Positions 32,306-46,400 of a stretch of DNA of 64,000 bases are shown here, piece by piece. Position 1 is the stretch's first letter. Each line of letters begins with the position of its first letter. Source of the stretch: Onchocerca volvulus (taxonomy: Eukaryota > Nematoda > Chromadorea > Rhabditida > Onchocercidae); assembly GCA_000499405.2 (NCBI GenBank), contig HG738137.1, positions 10,114,768 through 10,178,767 of the forward strand, in the 5' to 3' direction. The notes below the pieces were generated by a model. The model had not been told where the DNA came from. It ran no database searches and saw nothing but the letters and a program-made list of their open reading frames with translations. The position numbers and the translations under genes are program-made.

Positions 32306-33426
32306 TAAACTCCGGAAGTTTACTAATTGTATAAAAAAAATAAAAAATAAAAAATAGAAAAATAACGGTAAAAATGATGGAACTAAAAAAAACTATATAA
32401 CAAACCGTAATTCATCAATCAAACACAATGAAAACAGAAAATGATGTGTCCCGTGAATAATTTAACGTCAGTGACGACATTGATGAGGACAAACAAATTT
32501 TTTTTTCGTTTTTTTTTTCTTTTTTCTTACTAATATATGCGCTATTAAAAGGCTGGGAACTAAGCGAATACTGTAAAGTAAGTAATATGCAAATCAAAAA
32601 GCCTTATTGTATGAGCATTATCAAAATGTTTTTTAGCAATTAATATGATTAGAAAAACATAATAAACGACAAGAAATTAAGCTGCTGCTAGCGATAAAAA
32701 AAAGTACAATGTTTGTAACAGCAATAAAATAATATATCACAACTGTTTGATGACAAAAAAAAAACCTATAATATGAAATATTATACAATAGTATGAAAAT
32801 ATTATACACTTTACAGACGTTAAATTGATAATGAAATAAGAGACAATAGGAAAATACTGAATTTTACAAAAAAAAAACGACAAGATAATCACGAAGATGT
32901 TTATTGCATATAATGCAACTATTTTATGTTATACAATACTAAAAAGAGTAAAATAAAGGATCTGTTTACTACAATCTCACACTATAGACAGCATTATTAT
33001 CTAATCACTTATTCCTATCTACCACAGAAATTTCGCAATGACTGCTCGGAACCAAGAATGAAACAGTGCACTGTGTTAAAAACACACCATTTTACAAGAT
33101 ACAGTACTAAAGTTCCTTCAATGATACCACAAGAAACTCAAATGTATGGCTGCTTATTTTAAAAACAAAATTAAAAAATTAGAGGACTATGCAGAAAATA
33201 CAAAAAATATATACAAGCTGGATGTTCGGTATCTAGTTATCCAAAGCCGCTGTGCCGATAAATAATGGAGCACGATTTTATTCAGATAAAGTCTACTAAA
33301 AACTTCCCAAATAAAGGTACAAAATCGATCGTTAAACTATTTCGTCTAAGTTATTCAGTGACACTCATCCAACACTTCATACTTCAAGAAAAAGTTTTAT
33401 GAAACTTTTCTACACCTATATTATGT
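32306..33426. other. AT-rich intergenic DNA
   Basis: About 1.1 kb between the small minus-strand gene and the end of the ASH1/LIN-59 gene. It has A runs and short frames only; I see no supported gene. Confidence 0.5.
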
Positions 33427-33432
33427 TTTATT
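33427..33432 (-). promoter_or_regulatory. Poly(A) signal of the ASH1/LIN-59 gene
   Basis: AATAAA on the minus strand about 60 bases after the stop at 33493, a typical distance for a nematode 3' UTR. Confidence 0.55.
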
Positions 33433-33492
33433 ACTCCATATATAACTTAATGATTCTACTGATGCAAATTATAAGAATTATGTTAATAAATA

Positions 33493-34334
33493 TCAGTGAC
33501 GTAATGGACGTAGTCGCTTACGCTTGAATAATTTATCAGATGAACAGCTCATAGCTTTAAGTGGTTCTCTATTTTTGTCCGTTATCGGCAAGTGCTGTAG
33601 AATTATTTCTAAATTAACCATTTGTTGTCGTCTTCTTTCGATTGAGGAATTATTACACTCTGTAGCATTAGAACGAGAAAAATTCTTGACCTCTTGTTCC
33701 ATTATGAAAGGCTGAAATTAAAAACAATTACACTTATAAGATATCATGAAATACGAAAAGGGATAAAAATCTCATAAATGATGTGCATTAATTTGTAAAA
33801 TAAAACTTTAAGCAGTTTATTTGAAAAATTATATTGTCCAACACTTGAAATCAGTCTGAAATATTTCAATTATTACCGTAAATGTTCTGGAAATGGTCAA
33901 TTTTTGTTTGAAATATGAAAAAATGAGCGGATCGATGTTAATATAGTATTGATTTTTCGCAGGAATTTTTTCGAACTTTGAATTTTTCCCTGTTTGGTAT
34001 TCCGCAAAATACACATCCTATAAAAATATTATTTAAAATCTTATGTAAACGTCAGAAAAAGAACCCAAATATGATGGAAAGTATAGGATGCATGTATCCG
34101 TTAATGCTGATTATATCGGAATTCAATGCTTGATACTAATTAGACACTCTCTTGATTTCTACACACATATCAACTAAATTAATCGTTTCATACAATTTCA
34201 ATCATAGATACTTGCATGAAAATTATTCAGATTTTCAATTCACTTCAGGTCTTCAGATTAATTTAGATTTTCACTATGGTGTTCCATAGATAGTTGTGTC
34301 CAGCAATTAAATAGTCTCTACAAAGTACTCTGTC

Positions 34335-34365
<31 letters not shown>

Positions 34366-37300
34366 CCTCTCTAAATAATCAATCCATAAAAAATAATCTG
34401 AGATAAACCTACCACTTCTTCATAATGAGGCAGTTTTGGTCTTCCAAGACAATAAATACTTGATTCTAAAGCCAGACAACGTCCAACAACAGCATCGAGT
34501 GGAAGTGTATCATACATACTGGTTGCAAAAAGCTGAAAAGAAGTTTACAAAGAGGATTTATGAGAAAATTTGATATATTAGCATCGGATGAGTAATCATG
34601 GTATTAGCTGCTGGTAAGGTTCAAATTCAACAGTTTTATTCTTTATTAAAAATACTCTCAGAGGCACCAAGAACTAAATGTTAAGCAGCACAATAACAAT
34701 ATGCAAAATGATATAACCAAATATGTAGAAGTAAAAATTTACCTCTTTTTCATGGAATAATTTGCCTGGTTCACAATAGACTTCATGTGGCCGTGCGTAA
34801 TAGAAACCGAAAACGAATTTATGTCCTTCAAAGGAGAAAAGACGTTCAATGCGGAAGCACCGAACGTTCTTACGATGAAATGATACTGGACAAAACTTTT
34901 TATCAGTCTCTTCTAGTCCAGCCGGCATAACGGCTGCCATGGAACCACTCTGTTTTGTGCATTCCACCAGTCGACGTAGTATTAATTTATGCTAAAATCA
35001 AGAAATGAAACTGATGAACTGCAACAGACAATGTCTTTGATTAAAATTACTTGAAAAATCATATGAAAAGGAGACGAAATTTGCACCGTTTTTTCCATTT
35101 TATGCTTTAATTCAACTTGCAAAATAGTAGAAAGAAAAAGAGAAATTTATTTGACTTTTTTTTTTGTTTTTCAAAAATTAATGAGCTATCATCTTACATC
35201 GTCATTCTCAAGTTTTTGCACATACACCGTTTCGCCGAGACGCACTTGCAAATGCCGTGAATTCAACAATGTTCGATAATAAGTACAGTTCTTGAAATTA
35301 TAATCAGGCTGAATACGCAGCGGAATGGATACTGTTAAGGTGCGTTGAGCATTTCGGACGCAAATGATACAAATAAAATCCTAAAATAAATTTAAGCAAT
35401 ATACAATAATTTAAAATAAAAGATTTGAGGAAAAGCTAATAGTAAGGACGGACCTGCAAAATCCAAAACTCTTTCTTTTTTAAAAAACCCAGTACTTGGT
35501 ACATATTAAAACCATAACGAAATATTACTTTGATTTCATCAGATGGTTTATCATCGAAAACACATTCTTCATGAAGCCAAAAATTGCATTTTTCACATTG
35601 TATCATCGGTCCATCGTCATCCGTAGTACCACATATGCAACGCACACAATCGGTATTAGCATCAGCTACGCTAAGATACGAAAAACTATCATGATCGTAT
35701 GAACCAACCGGAATCTATAATCAAAAATTTTTACGAATCAGAACATTTGTCAAGAAATTATAATAAAAATATTTTTGAAATATTTCAGAATAGTCCTCTA
35801 AAATTTCAAAATTATCTAGAACAGTTAATTTATAAGAAATGGTTGCATAATGTAAGCATTAAGTTGAACACAATTATTAAGATAGAATCGGGAAGAACAT
35901 AAACATACAGGAGAATCAAGGTATCTATAATCAATTGCAGCTGCCAACGTGCGATGAGGTCCAGTTCTAGATTTTTTTGCGTTTTGAAGATCATTTTTGC
36001 CAAATTTCCTCGCCTGACGCGAATGCTTTGCTTTAATCGAAGCAAAACTTGCGCGCCATATATCTAGCTTCCGCCGATCCAGAGGTTTGCAAGATTTACC
36101 AAGTAAAGCATTAACTTTCACTTCAACAGATTCCAGCATTTCCAAGATTGTTTGCGTGGAATTTTGCTGCTCACGAAGCTCAGCAATGAAGTTCGACAAT
36201 TTTTTGATTTGTTTTTTGGAAGCTACTTTAGAATCATTAAATTTCATGATCACTTCTTGACAAAGTTGCTCCAAATGCACATCGCTGTTATTAGTTGGAG
36301 ATATTGCCAAAGACGTTTTCAATATTCGGTTTTGATTTCCGGATTGAGATTCTTAAAGATAAAATTAATTAAAACGTTTGCGTTTACCGAAGCTGAAAAA
36401 ATATTCTGTACTCCATTCCGGTTCCAACTAATTGCTAAAATCAATTATTTCTTCACAACTACTAGGATGACCAATTCTCTCTTAAGAATTCACTTGAATG
36501 ACAAGGAGTTTTACTAAGCACTTTTTCTTCAATGCTTAGTAAAAAGTTACGCTTCAAGCCGTCAAACTATTTGTTAAGATTCTATTTAAATGGCTTTAAA
36601 GATCACTTAAAACATAGTTCTCCATAATCAGTTGCCAAATGGAATATATTTTTCATATTGTTTCAACACTGCAGAACTACCAATGCAGTCAAACTATAAT
36701 GTGAACTGATAAGAGTCTTAGGATATCAGAGCATTTGGAAGAAAAAAAAAAAAATTCACCCTTTCTGAATTTCTTTAATTTACATGCTGCTGATTTTCGT
36801 ACATTTCGCAGCAGAAGCAAACGTGCATTACGTGCTAGTTCCTTTTCTCGATTATTCATAATAACATTTTTATTAAGGAAATGTCGACAGTTCGGTGCAC
36901 CACAACAGCAAATCGTTACATCATCAAACTCAAATGCATCCCAGTTATAATCATACGTAAGTTCTTCACCTTCATGAATTCCACGCAAAGCAAATAAGCC
37001 AATTCGATAATGACCATTAACAGACCTATAACTAACGTCATTTCAATATTGTATTTTATAATTTCCAAAAATAACTCAAAAAAGTTATTTCTAAATAAAC
37101 GATAAGAAATATAAGTTTCACAATTTTTTAGAGCATTTCGGCATTATAATTAAAGCTTAATCCAAACCCCAGAAGAATGAGTGGAAATGAAATTCAAAAA
37201 AGTAAAATGAAATCTGGAAGTCACTGAGACACAGCTTACCACCGTTGCATTTCACAGTTTGGAGCACAGGAATGATTGATGAATCGTGCAATATTTCCTT

Positions 37301-40300
37301 TGTGATAAGCATCAACAACAAAACCTGGACAAAGGTTCAGTGCATAGTGATTTTGTTGATAGCGATAATCAGTACGATTTCGAATATTAAATGTTTCCAT
37401 TGAGACAACCTCACCAATATATTCACAAATGAACTGCAAAATTTCAATACAATAAAAATTATGTTTAATCAACGATATGAACGGCACTTGAAAGAAAATC
37501 TGAATATGTACCATATACGTATAGAATAAGTTCCTTGAATTCATTACGCACGAAATAAATATTATGAAAATATTAAAGCTACATAAACAGTTGTATAAAT
37601 AGTGGAAAAATTCTCAAAATCATGAAAAATTCTCAACCTTTAATCATGGAAACATTTGATTCAATATTTAAAGTGCTATTCACGGCCTTATAACGCAGAA
37701 TCTACAGTGAGGAAACGTCGAGAAATTCGATTTCACAGGTTAAGTTTCAGAAAAATCAGGGGAAAAAGAAATCCTCCAGTTCAAAGGAATTTAAGGAATT
37801 TACAATTTTTATTTCATTCATTTAAAGAACGTTCGACGAAATATGTTTTAGACATGAAAATGGAAGGATGCACCCTCTTTTTGAAAGTTTTTGCAGCAAA
37901 AAGAAAAGAGAAAAAGCGAAAACATAAAAAAGACATCTCCACAACTAATTGACTTTCATCAATATAGCAATGTCCACACTTCTTTCAACAACTACCCTCT
38001 TCATGATATTAAATTGAGATAATATGTAGTAGAAGGTATAATTACACAAATAAATCCTATTGATAAACCTCAAACACTTATATGCTTGAGATTTTTCATC
38101 CTTTTTAACTTCATTAAATGTCAAGGTATTTCCTCCACTTACTGTGCATAGAATACTTCTTAACTTAGATGCCCTTTATATTATCTATGGGTTTATCAAT
38201 ACTTTAAGTAGCTACTTGGACTTAAAAGTACTAGCCTACAGCACGCGATAATGATGGGTTAACTTTAATTGCCACAGATCTTACCAATGACAAACAATCA
38301 AAACCAAATAAAATTTAACGAGCATTTACTTGTCCTTTATCAATATTAATATCCGTTTTCACACCAATACCACAGCCATTCATCGTTTGGAAAGTTCGCA
38401 GACGTTCAACACACTCACGCCGAAATAATCGTTTATTAGTACAGAGTGCATTTCGTGGACAGCTATTGCCACATTCCATTAATACTACTCTGAAATAAAT
38501 TTAGTAAAAGTACGACAAAAATTTGAATCTGGACCTCCTACAATGATAAACTTGTAAACCGCATTAAGTGCAGTAAACTATATTAAATGTAAATACAATA
38601 AAAGTTATACCGGTTCAAGCATTCATCACTTTCACCGCAACATCCAGAAGAACATGAGCATTGCATCTGCTCGATTTTCGGATAAGCATCAACGATGACA
38701 TCTACAATTATTACATCAAATATCTCGATTTAATTCAAGTCAAACATGTGACTTTTCGATTATAATAATCAGATATATTGGGATGAAAGCTCCTACTTGG
38801 ATGCCTATTCCAGAATAAATGCAATTATTCGCAAAAAAAAAAAAGAAAAAAAAGACCAAATGAGCAAAAATTTCACGGAATGAACAACCAAAAAACCACA
38901 AAAATTCAGTCGGAACTGGCAAAAATCTTAAATAAAAACGATAACTAACTTTGTTTCAATTTGACGTAATCACCGGATGAGCGTCGACTTTTTTCACACA
39001 CTTTCGGAGATGATGGTGAAGCACTAGAAAATTAAGGGATTGAAACAGCACTTATTTTAAGAACAATAGATATATCAAATTAATTATAAAGTACACGATG
39101 TCTTCCCTTCCACCCTGGCACATTTCAAATTCTTACATCAACTGCGGCCAGAAAATAAAGATCACAGTGATTCATTCAGTAGTTGACATCATCAGCGCAA
39201 TAATTTAATTATAAAAATACCATAAATCCACGAATTTCAATATTTTTTTTTGTTTAGATAAAGGAAAATGAAACTGAATATCATTTTTACTTCGCAACAA
39301 AAGAATCATTCTTTCTTTTTGATTTTGGTAACTTTCTATCTCCAGTTCGACATATTTTTGCAGCACTTTTTTCTCGTATTGACTTTTCGAATCGATTTCT
39401 TTCAACTAGCCTGAAAAAGGAACAACTAAAAATGACATGAATTCCAATCTTCAAACATTTTCTTAAAATATTCTCTTTCTTCTTCTGAAAAAAAAAAAAA
39501 AGAATTTTTCCTGCAAGGAAATATTTAATCTATTTCGGCTGAGTGGCTAAAAAATTATCAATAATTTATTGACTTATTTGCTCAAAACATATTGTTTTTC
39601 AGCATCTGACTCTAGTATCTTTAGAGTTCGAAGTAACAAGATTTTTACAGCAAAATAAATTGTAGTATTTTAAATTCAGAACTTTATTTCTAATTTGAAT
39701 TTCCGTTTCAGAATAACAAACCTTCGAGTTACTTCTTTCCAATTCAAGCGGTACCAAGGTAAATTCCAATGTTCCCGATCACCTAAATTTAATTCCAGAT
39801 TGGCAAATTGTTTGCCAATTTGTTCGATGACGGTTTTTAGCTGTTCATTTACTTTACGTTTCATGTCCAAATGAAATTCTCTGATTTGGTCCACCATATT
39901 TTCATCCTTATATTCTAAATGCGTGTCTGGCTTTCCATCGGCAACATTCTCAGCAAATTCCTGACGACGTCCACAAACTTTCTCAGTAATAATCTTTTTC
40001 TTCTCTAACTTTTTAGTAGGAAATTTTTTTTCAGCTATAAACCTCTTTCTTTCTTCTTGTTTCTTTCGTCCTTTACATTTCTTTTCTTCCGTTTGTATCT
40101 CAGCTTCAAAATTTCTTGATGATAAAGGTCCAAAAATATTTTCATTTACATTTCCACCAAGACTCAATTCATTAACATTTGAACACTGTACAGTAGCATC
40201 ATTCGATTTGTGTCCCACTTCTCTTCGTTTCATCTTCCGTGCTGGTTTCTCTGAAACCGATTCTTTACAGTCTTCCATTTTACGTTTACGAGATTTTCGT

Positions 40301-43300
40301 TTCTTTCTCGGAATCTTGTTTTTAAGCTTCGAAACCTCATTTTCAACACTTCGGTTTTTATGTGCTTGTATTTTCAATGCACTAATAAATTCAGTTTGCA
40401 CTGCAACTTCATGTTCCGGTTCTTTTGGTAACGATTTTATTGTTTTGTTGTCACATATAGTAGCCGTACTAATAGTAGTAGTGATGGTGTTTGCTGCAGC
40501 AGCAGCAGCAGTTGTTGTAACAAAAGTAATAATATCAGTAGTTGCAGTAGCAATAGTATTAGTACCATTATCAGGAATACTAGTAACAGTTGTGGTAGTA
40601 ACAGTAGCAGTATTATTAGAATCAGTTGAGGCAATATCATCAATAGCAACTTTTGACTGAATAGCATTAGCAAACTGTTTGCGCTGTTCCGGATCCATAT
40701 GTGACATCAGTTGTTCTACCAAATCGGTAACATTCATTGCCGGAGTGATTGCTATTTTCGGAATCTCATCATCCGGTCCCTTTTTTGTTTTTTCTTGAGA
40801 CACAGTTACGATTTCATCATTTTGCTCGGAATTCTTTCCCTCATTTTCTTTCATTAATGTATCCGGCTCAGCAGTCTTCAGAATAGCATCATCGGATGGT
40901 AGTACTTTCGTCACAAATGGTGGTGGTTCTTCAGTAAACGGTGAACCACTTTCTGTTTCCATTTGATGAAAAGGTATCAGATGTGGCATGTCGGAATAAT
41001 CATCGGAACAGCTCGTCGAACTAATTGTTGGTTGCGGTTGCTTACTTTTGTTCCCTGCCGCGATTATCTGAAAATTGCAGAAATATCACTATATAGTAAG
41101 AATCAGTTACAATATTAGGAAATAGAAATGATGATATTGAACCGACTTATCAGGATTCTAAATTCATCATCTTTCTGTAAACATACTAGATAATCTTTAT
41201 ATCATTTCTCAAATATTTATTAACGATACATGACCCCAGAAAATGCATAAAACTGTCATTTATTTGAAAGTCTAAAAATTTTCATATTCATAAAAATGGT
41301 TTTTTCAAAACCTACCGGAGGTGGAGGAATGTATGGTGTAGGAGGAGTGAATGGATCCGCTGGTGGTGAATCGGCGATACTTTGGATTCCACTATCTGCT
41401 ATAGGAGAACAATCCTCCACAACATTGTAACTGTTTTGATAATGACAAGATGGCATTTCACCATTTAGCTCCACCTTGAAACACGCATTTTCATGAATTT
41501 CTTGATTCGCATAGAGTAAAATGAAATTATAATACAATTTATGCATACATCAGACATCGCAAAAATTTAAAATATATATTTTTTTCTCTTGAAATAAAAT
41601 ATTGCAATAATCCAGAGTGTAAACAGAATAAGATTCAAATTTAAAAAGAAATATAAAAGCTAATTGCAACATGATCAATCATTGATGTATTATGCTAATT
41701 TAAAGTATGAAATAAAACCTTCAAAACAATCGACTGTAGTATCGTGATATTGATTCAGTAAAAGTGCAAAAATACTAACGAAAGATTGAGATCTGAAAGA
41801 TTTCGGTCTAAATATAGAAGCTATGTTAGCAAATAACAGACCTGTATATGTGCCTGATAGTTAGGCTGCACCGGAGTACATGTCGAAGGATCTTGCATAT
41901 GCATTATTGAAGGAGCATTACTGTGATAATGGTGTTGCTGCGGTGGAGGAGGAGGCGTAATATTATGCTGTTGCGCATAATGATTAGGAGTAATCATTGT
42001 TGTCTTATCAGTTACATGCTGCGACTGATGTTGTTGATGCATAATTGGAGGATTCAAATCAACATGATGTGTCATGTCCTGCAAATCAAATTATTTAAAA
42101 AGCGATATATAGTCAAAGAAAACAAGCACTATGTCGTACATCCATGCAAAAATTATTTGGAGTCATTATTCAAAGTATAATTATCTAAATAAAAATCTAC
42201 AGAAGTATCATTTTCTTCAATTTCAATTTGCTCGTTGTATCAAATACTTCTGACAATTTACTATTTCATTGATTGATTACCAGAAATTTTATAAATGAAG
42301 ACGCTTAATACTAGGATTAAATGACCGAAGTAGCGAGATTCTAACTAACGGATGGATCTCTAGTGGATTCGAATTATCCATCGTTATTAACAGTTCTGCA
42401 CACGACCGTGTCCGGTCGTGTTCGGTAAATAATTGTGACAATAATCGAAACATATGTTGCTGAATGCTCAAACAATTTTGGTTTAAACGAACAACGAATA
42501 CATAACTGATTTCTCTACCTGAAGCAAATCGATATCCGATTTACTGGATGAAAAGCTTTGCGTTATGGAAGAAATTGGTGGAAAAAACGATGTAGTGCTG
42601 GTACATGGTATTTGACAATCGTATGATTCATTCACGGTCATTTGTGGAACAACCTAGAATTATCAAAACATATTATTCCTCACTCTGAATACACGGGAAA
42701 CAAAGAGTCCTACAATAAGTGTAACTCATATGAACGTATTATATGAAAAAAATCACACAGATTCTTTTGCATTCTGTAAATACAAAACTTATCAGTGACA
42801 CACTATATAAATTGACATAAAAAAACACAACCTGTGAAGGCGATGGTGACTCGAAAGAACCACCACTGATATTCGAATGTGATGCTGTATGTAACCAGCC
42901 ATCGGTACTACAATGTTGCGGTTGTTGTTGTTGTTGCTGCTGCTGCGCTTGAAGATGATGATGTTGAATTGATGGCTGTGGTGGTTTAGGAGGTACTGGA
43001 TGATGTACCAGTTGTGGAACAGGGGGCGCCAAATGTGTCGAGGTACAAGATGTAGATTGTATTCGTAGAACACTTGGAACCACTATTTTTGGTGCAGCTG
43101 TTGCAAGAGTAGCCGATTGCTTCTGGATGGTTGCGGGTACTACATGTAACGATTTTGGAATATTACTTGATGGAACCGCTACCGAAGTTGTACCACTGAC
43201 TATTGCATTGGAAACCTGAATATTCCTTTAGAATTACATTTAACTGAAAATTTTTCAGAACCACTAGATTCTAAATGTACTTTTTATTAGTTAACAAGAT

Positions 43301-44060
43301 AAGGCTTGATTCAAACTTATACCCAAAAAATTTTCACAATCCATAAAGCGATATAATCAGATCGAATGATCGATGATCAATTTAATTTATCTGTTAAACT
43401 AATCAAATAAAACCGCATTAAACTTTACATAACTGATAATATATACATATATCAAAAAAAAAAAAAAAGTAAAAGAAAAAAAAACCAAAGCGCTACATGC
43501 ACAATGGTAGTATTTACAATTGCGATATACAAACATTCAAAAAATCTTCGTCCTGTACTATCAAATGACGTCTGTTTATTTACTTCGAACATTTTATAAT
43601 TCTTAGCTTTCAAAAATTTTTACTAAAAACATTTTTTACATTAAAAAAAAAAATGCTACTATATTATTCGTTTTCTAAATTCAAAAACCTTTTGAATATC
43701 ATTTTTTTTTTCCTTAATTGAAATCGATAAACTTCTATAATTTCCGACTTTTCATAATGGCTTTTATATGAGATACTTTATCCATCATTACGAATACTTT
43801 TAAACTAAATCCTTAATCTGATATTTATGAATAGAATAAAAAGTATAATACGGTTCCATATATTATGCAATTTTGAAGTTCAGGAAAAATAAAATTCTTG
43901 AGAGAGAGAGAGAGATAAAAAATAAACAAACCGTTTGACCGGTAGAGTTATTGGTAGATGAGGTGGATGGTCGAATAAGAAAGCCGATAGTACAATAGGA
44001 TGAACTGTTACCACCGTTGGTTGCACTACGAAGCACACACGGTACCGCTTCCAGTCCCAT
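33493..44060 (-). CDS. ASH1/LIN-59-type histone H3 lysine methyltransferase
   Basis: Trithorax-group enzyme; ASH1 proteins methylate H3 Lys36. Exons: 44060-43932, 43215-42832, 42653-42519, 42078-41842, 41474-41316, 41067-39722, 39410-39291, 39023-38950, 38701-38611, 38489-38330, 37433-37240, 37025-36760, 36351-35909, 35714-35529, 35380-35198, 34991-34743, 34532-34413, 34017-33877, 33711-33493. All phases match, giving 1611 residues. Order: Pro/Gln/His- and Thr/Ala-rich N-terminal region; AWS (about 875-935, CSCSSGCCGESDECLNR); SET (about 946-1040) with NHSCAPNC at 998-1005 and ELTYDYNWD; post-SET CCCGAPNC at 1049-1056; PHD from about 1270 (CICG, CEKC, HEEC, FICIIC); BAH about 1340-1520. Residues needed for cofactor and zinc binding are present. 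No bromodomain is visible between post-SET and PHD, where human ASH1L has one. An in-frame stop lies upstream of the start ATG. The N-terminal exons are least certain. Confidence 0.93.
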
Positions 44061-44125
44061 TTTATCGTTGTCGTATGATAAACATCCCTTTTACATCATA
44101 TTGTTGCTTGATGAAATTGTTATGG

Positions 44126-44140
44126 CTGAAAGTGACCAAT
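44126..44140 (-). promoter_or_regulatory. Candidate leader acceptor for the ASH1/LIN-59 gene
   Basis: TCACTTTCAG on the minus strand is the nearest good acceptor upstream of the ATG at 44060, leaving a leader of about 65 bases. That leader contains ATGATGTAA, a two-codon upstream reading frame. It could be a spliced-leader site or the acceptor of a 5' non-coding exon. Confidence 0.4.
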
Positions 44141-46194
44141 GTATCATTTCAAATGATACCTTCAAATCTTAAACGATCAATTCAACGTGTTTGCGCGCCT
44201 TAAGGAATATCTTACACGTTAGAATGAAGTAAAGAATATATTAAAAGAACAAATGACCGATATAAACGAAAAAAAAAAAAAAGGAAATGGAAATATCAAA
44301 CCATAAATAAATGAATACATAGGAATTCTTTAATTAACCATAAATTGTAATACAAACTTTTACTAAAATATAATCAATTAAGCAAAGAAAAGCAAATTCT
44401 GTAATGAATATATAGGAATTACTTTAAAAAAGGGAAAAAGTTATATTTAAGAGAAATGATTTTTGATTTCAATAACTTAAAGACCTAACTTATCAAACAA
44501 ATTTGTAGCAATAAATTACGATTTATGAACATTTTAAAGCACGGATTTTGAACTTGACAAGAAATATATGAAAATTTTCTTTTTTTTGATTTAAAAATGC
44601 TTCGGAATTAAAATTATGAGATTTTCTCCTTATTTATTAATGCGATGTGACAATTAATTTATAAAAATATAAGTATATATTTTAATTACATATCATAAAA
44701 GAAAAACTAATATGCAAAATTTACATTGACAAATGATAATGAGATTATTTAAGCGCATGACAGTAATCCTGTCACCATAACAATAAACCGCAACAATGTC
44801 ACCATAAATTCGATTATAAAATGACCAAAATTATTGTATTATATTATTAAACTGCTATCACTACTATAATTATCCCTCTCTTTACGAGATATCACTATTA
44901 CTAATGTAGTTATTATCACTATTATCAGCTATGGTTCCCCGACATTTCGTATAATCATTAGTTCTTGTCATAATCAGTATTGATGTCAATGTGATTATTT
45001 GAGCTAACAAATAATGAATTTTTACATTCGTTATCTCTCTTATCACATTCATTTCATAATAATGAAGAAAGAAACTGATAAAACTATTATATTCTAGCCT
45101 AACGTTTTAAGAAAAAAAAATACGAAGAATAGTGTTCATTAATAAGTAAACAAAAAAAGAAAAAATTCATAACACTTTAAATATAAAAGTAGTATTGTAG
45201 ATAAATAAAGCTGAGTAAACAAGTTGAAAAGTGAGCGAACACTATACATATATTTAACATCGTAAACAGTACAAACAAGCTAAGAAAAATAAATAATTTC
45301 CACAAATTAAATTCTTTATTTCATTTATATTTCTTAACAAAAATAATATTTGATGAAATCATTAATTGATTGTTAGAAATATAATTTACTTTATCGCTCG
45401 CTTAAGTAATGGGTTTTTATTCGCTTATTAAATAATTTACAAATATGTATTTAAAAAAATAAACAAGGAATGAATGCATACGCAACTACCAGCAGATAAA
45501 ATGATTACCATTTTGTTTCAAATAATTTTTTAAATAATAGTGAATTAATTGGAGAATTATGACTATAATAGTGAAACAGACTAATTAGGATAACAGTAAT
45601 TCTGACGAAGTGCTATTATTAATAAGGTTACACGGGATGTTCGGTAATTAAGGATTAAGTGGCGGATAAACACGACAAACCAATCAAAAAACGATAACCA
45701 GATTGCTCCTGTGATAAATGTGATCACTGTGATCAACATAATTATTATAATGATAATAAAGATGATAATACGGCACGAAATATAATTGATCGATTGACAA
45801 TCATGATAATGAATAGCTGCCACAAGAGATAATTGTGTTTATTAATCAATTGCGAAAGGATAACAGACGAAGCGAATGAGATAAACGCGATAACAGAGAG
45901 AGGCAAGAAAACAAACAAGTGATGATGAATAAGTGAGAATAAACAAGAAATGTCAACAATAAGATAAACATAATCAATGAAAAGACGATAATGGATAGGA
46001 TGTCATTATCATGCAGCAGCAATAACAACAATAATAATAATCATAATAGCAAATAGTGATAATAATAGTATTAACAATAATAGTAATAATAATATTAATA
46101 ACAGTAGCAACACTAATAACAATAGTAATGGCAATTATGATAATGAATGAACAAATGGTAGTAATGTTTGGATTGTGAGTATGTTTAGAAGTGC

Positions 46195-46400
46195 TGCTGA
46201 GGTGCTAAGTGGACTTTATTGGAGGAGAAGGTGGAGGAAAAGTGGAGGAAGAGGAGGAGGAGAAGGAAGAGGAGAAGAAATAGTGGTGGGATTGGGGAGT
46301 GGTAGGGGACGAGAGATTGGAGGTAAAAGAAAAGGACGCGCGACCGATCGTCACTCGCAAGTCAGATCGATCAATCGATCGATCAATCGTGGTCCATCGA
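46195..46400 (+). other. Purine-rich tract followed by GATC-rich segment
   Basis: About 46215-46335 is almost pure G/A (GGAGGA, GAAGAGGAG types), followed by CGCGCGACCGATCGTCACTC and overlapping CGATCGATC repeats to about 46390. It is strikingly GC-rich for this window and lies about 2.2 kb upstream of the ASH1/LIN-59 start. It could be a promoter or enhancer of that gene. The frame 46175-46468 through it is low-complexity Gly/Arg and unlikely to be a protein. Confidence 0.4.

Noticed and set aside
35436..35529. Read-through of the PHD exon to a donor after FWILQ
   Set aside because: Splicing at AAA|GTAATA (35529) gives the normal PHD spacing to FICIIC; the longer form would insert about 25 intron-like residues into the finger.
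37656..37952. 98-codon plus-strand frame inside an ASH1/LIN-59 intron
   Set aside because: AWS and SET exons join across this intron with correct phase and continuous domain sequence, so no exon is missing. The frame is Lys/Arg rich without a known motif.
40208..40673. Frames of 150 and 78 codons opposite or overlapping the methyltransferase exon 6
   Set aside because: They are Val/Ala- or Leu-rich shadows of the Thr/Ala low-complexity part of the real exon.
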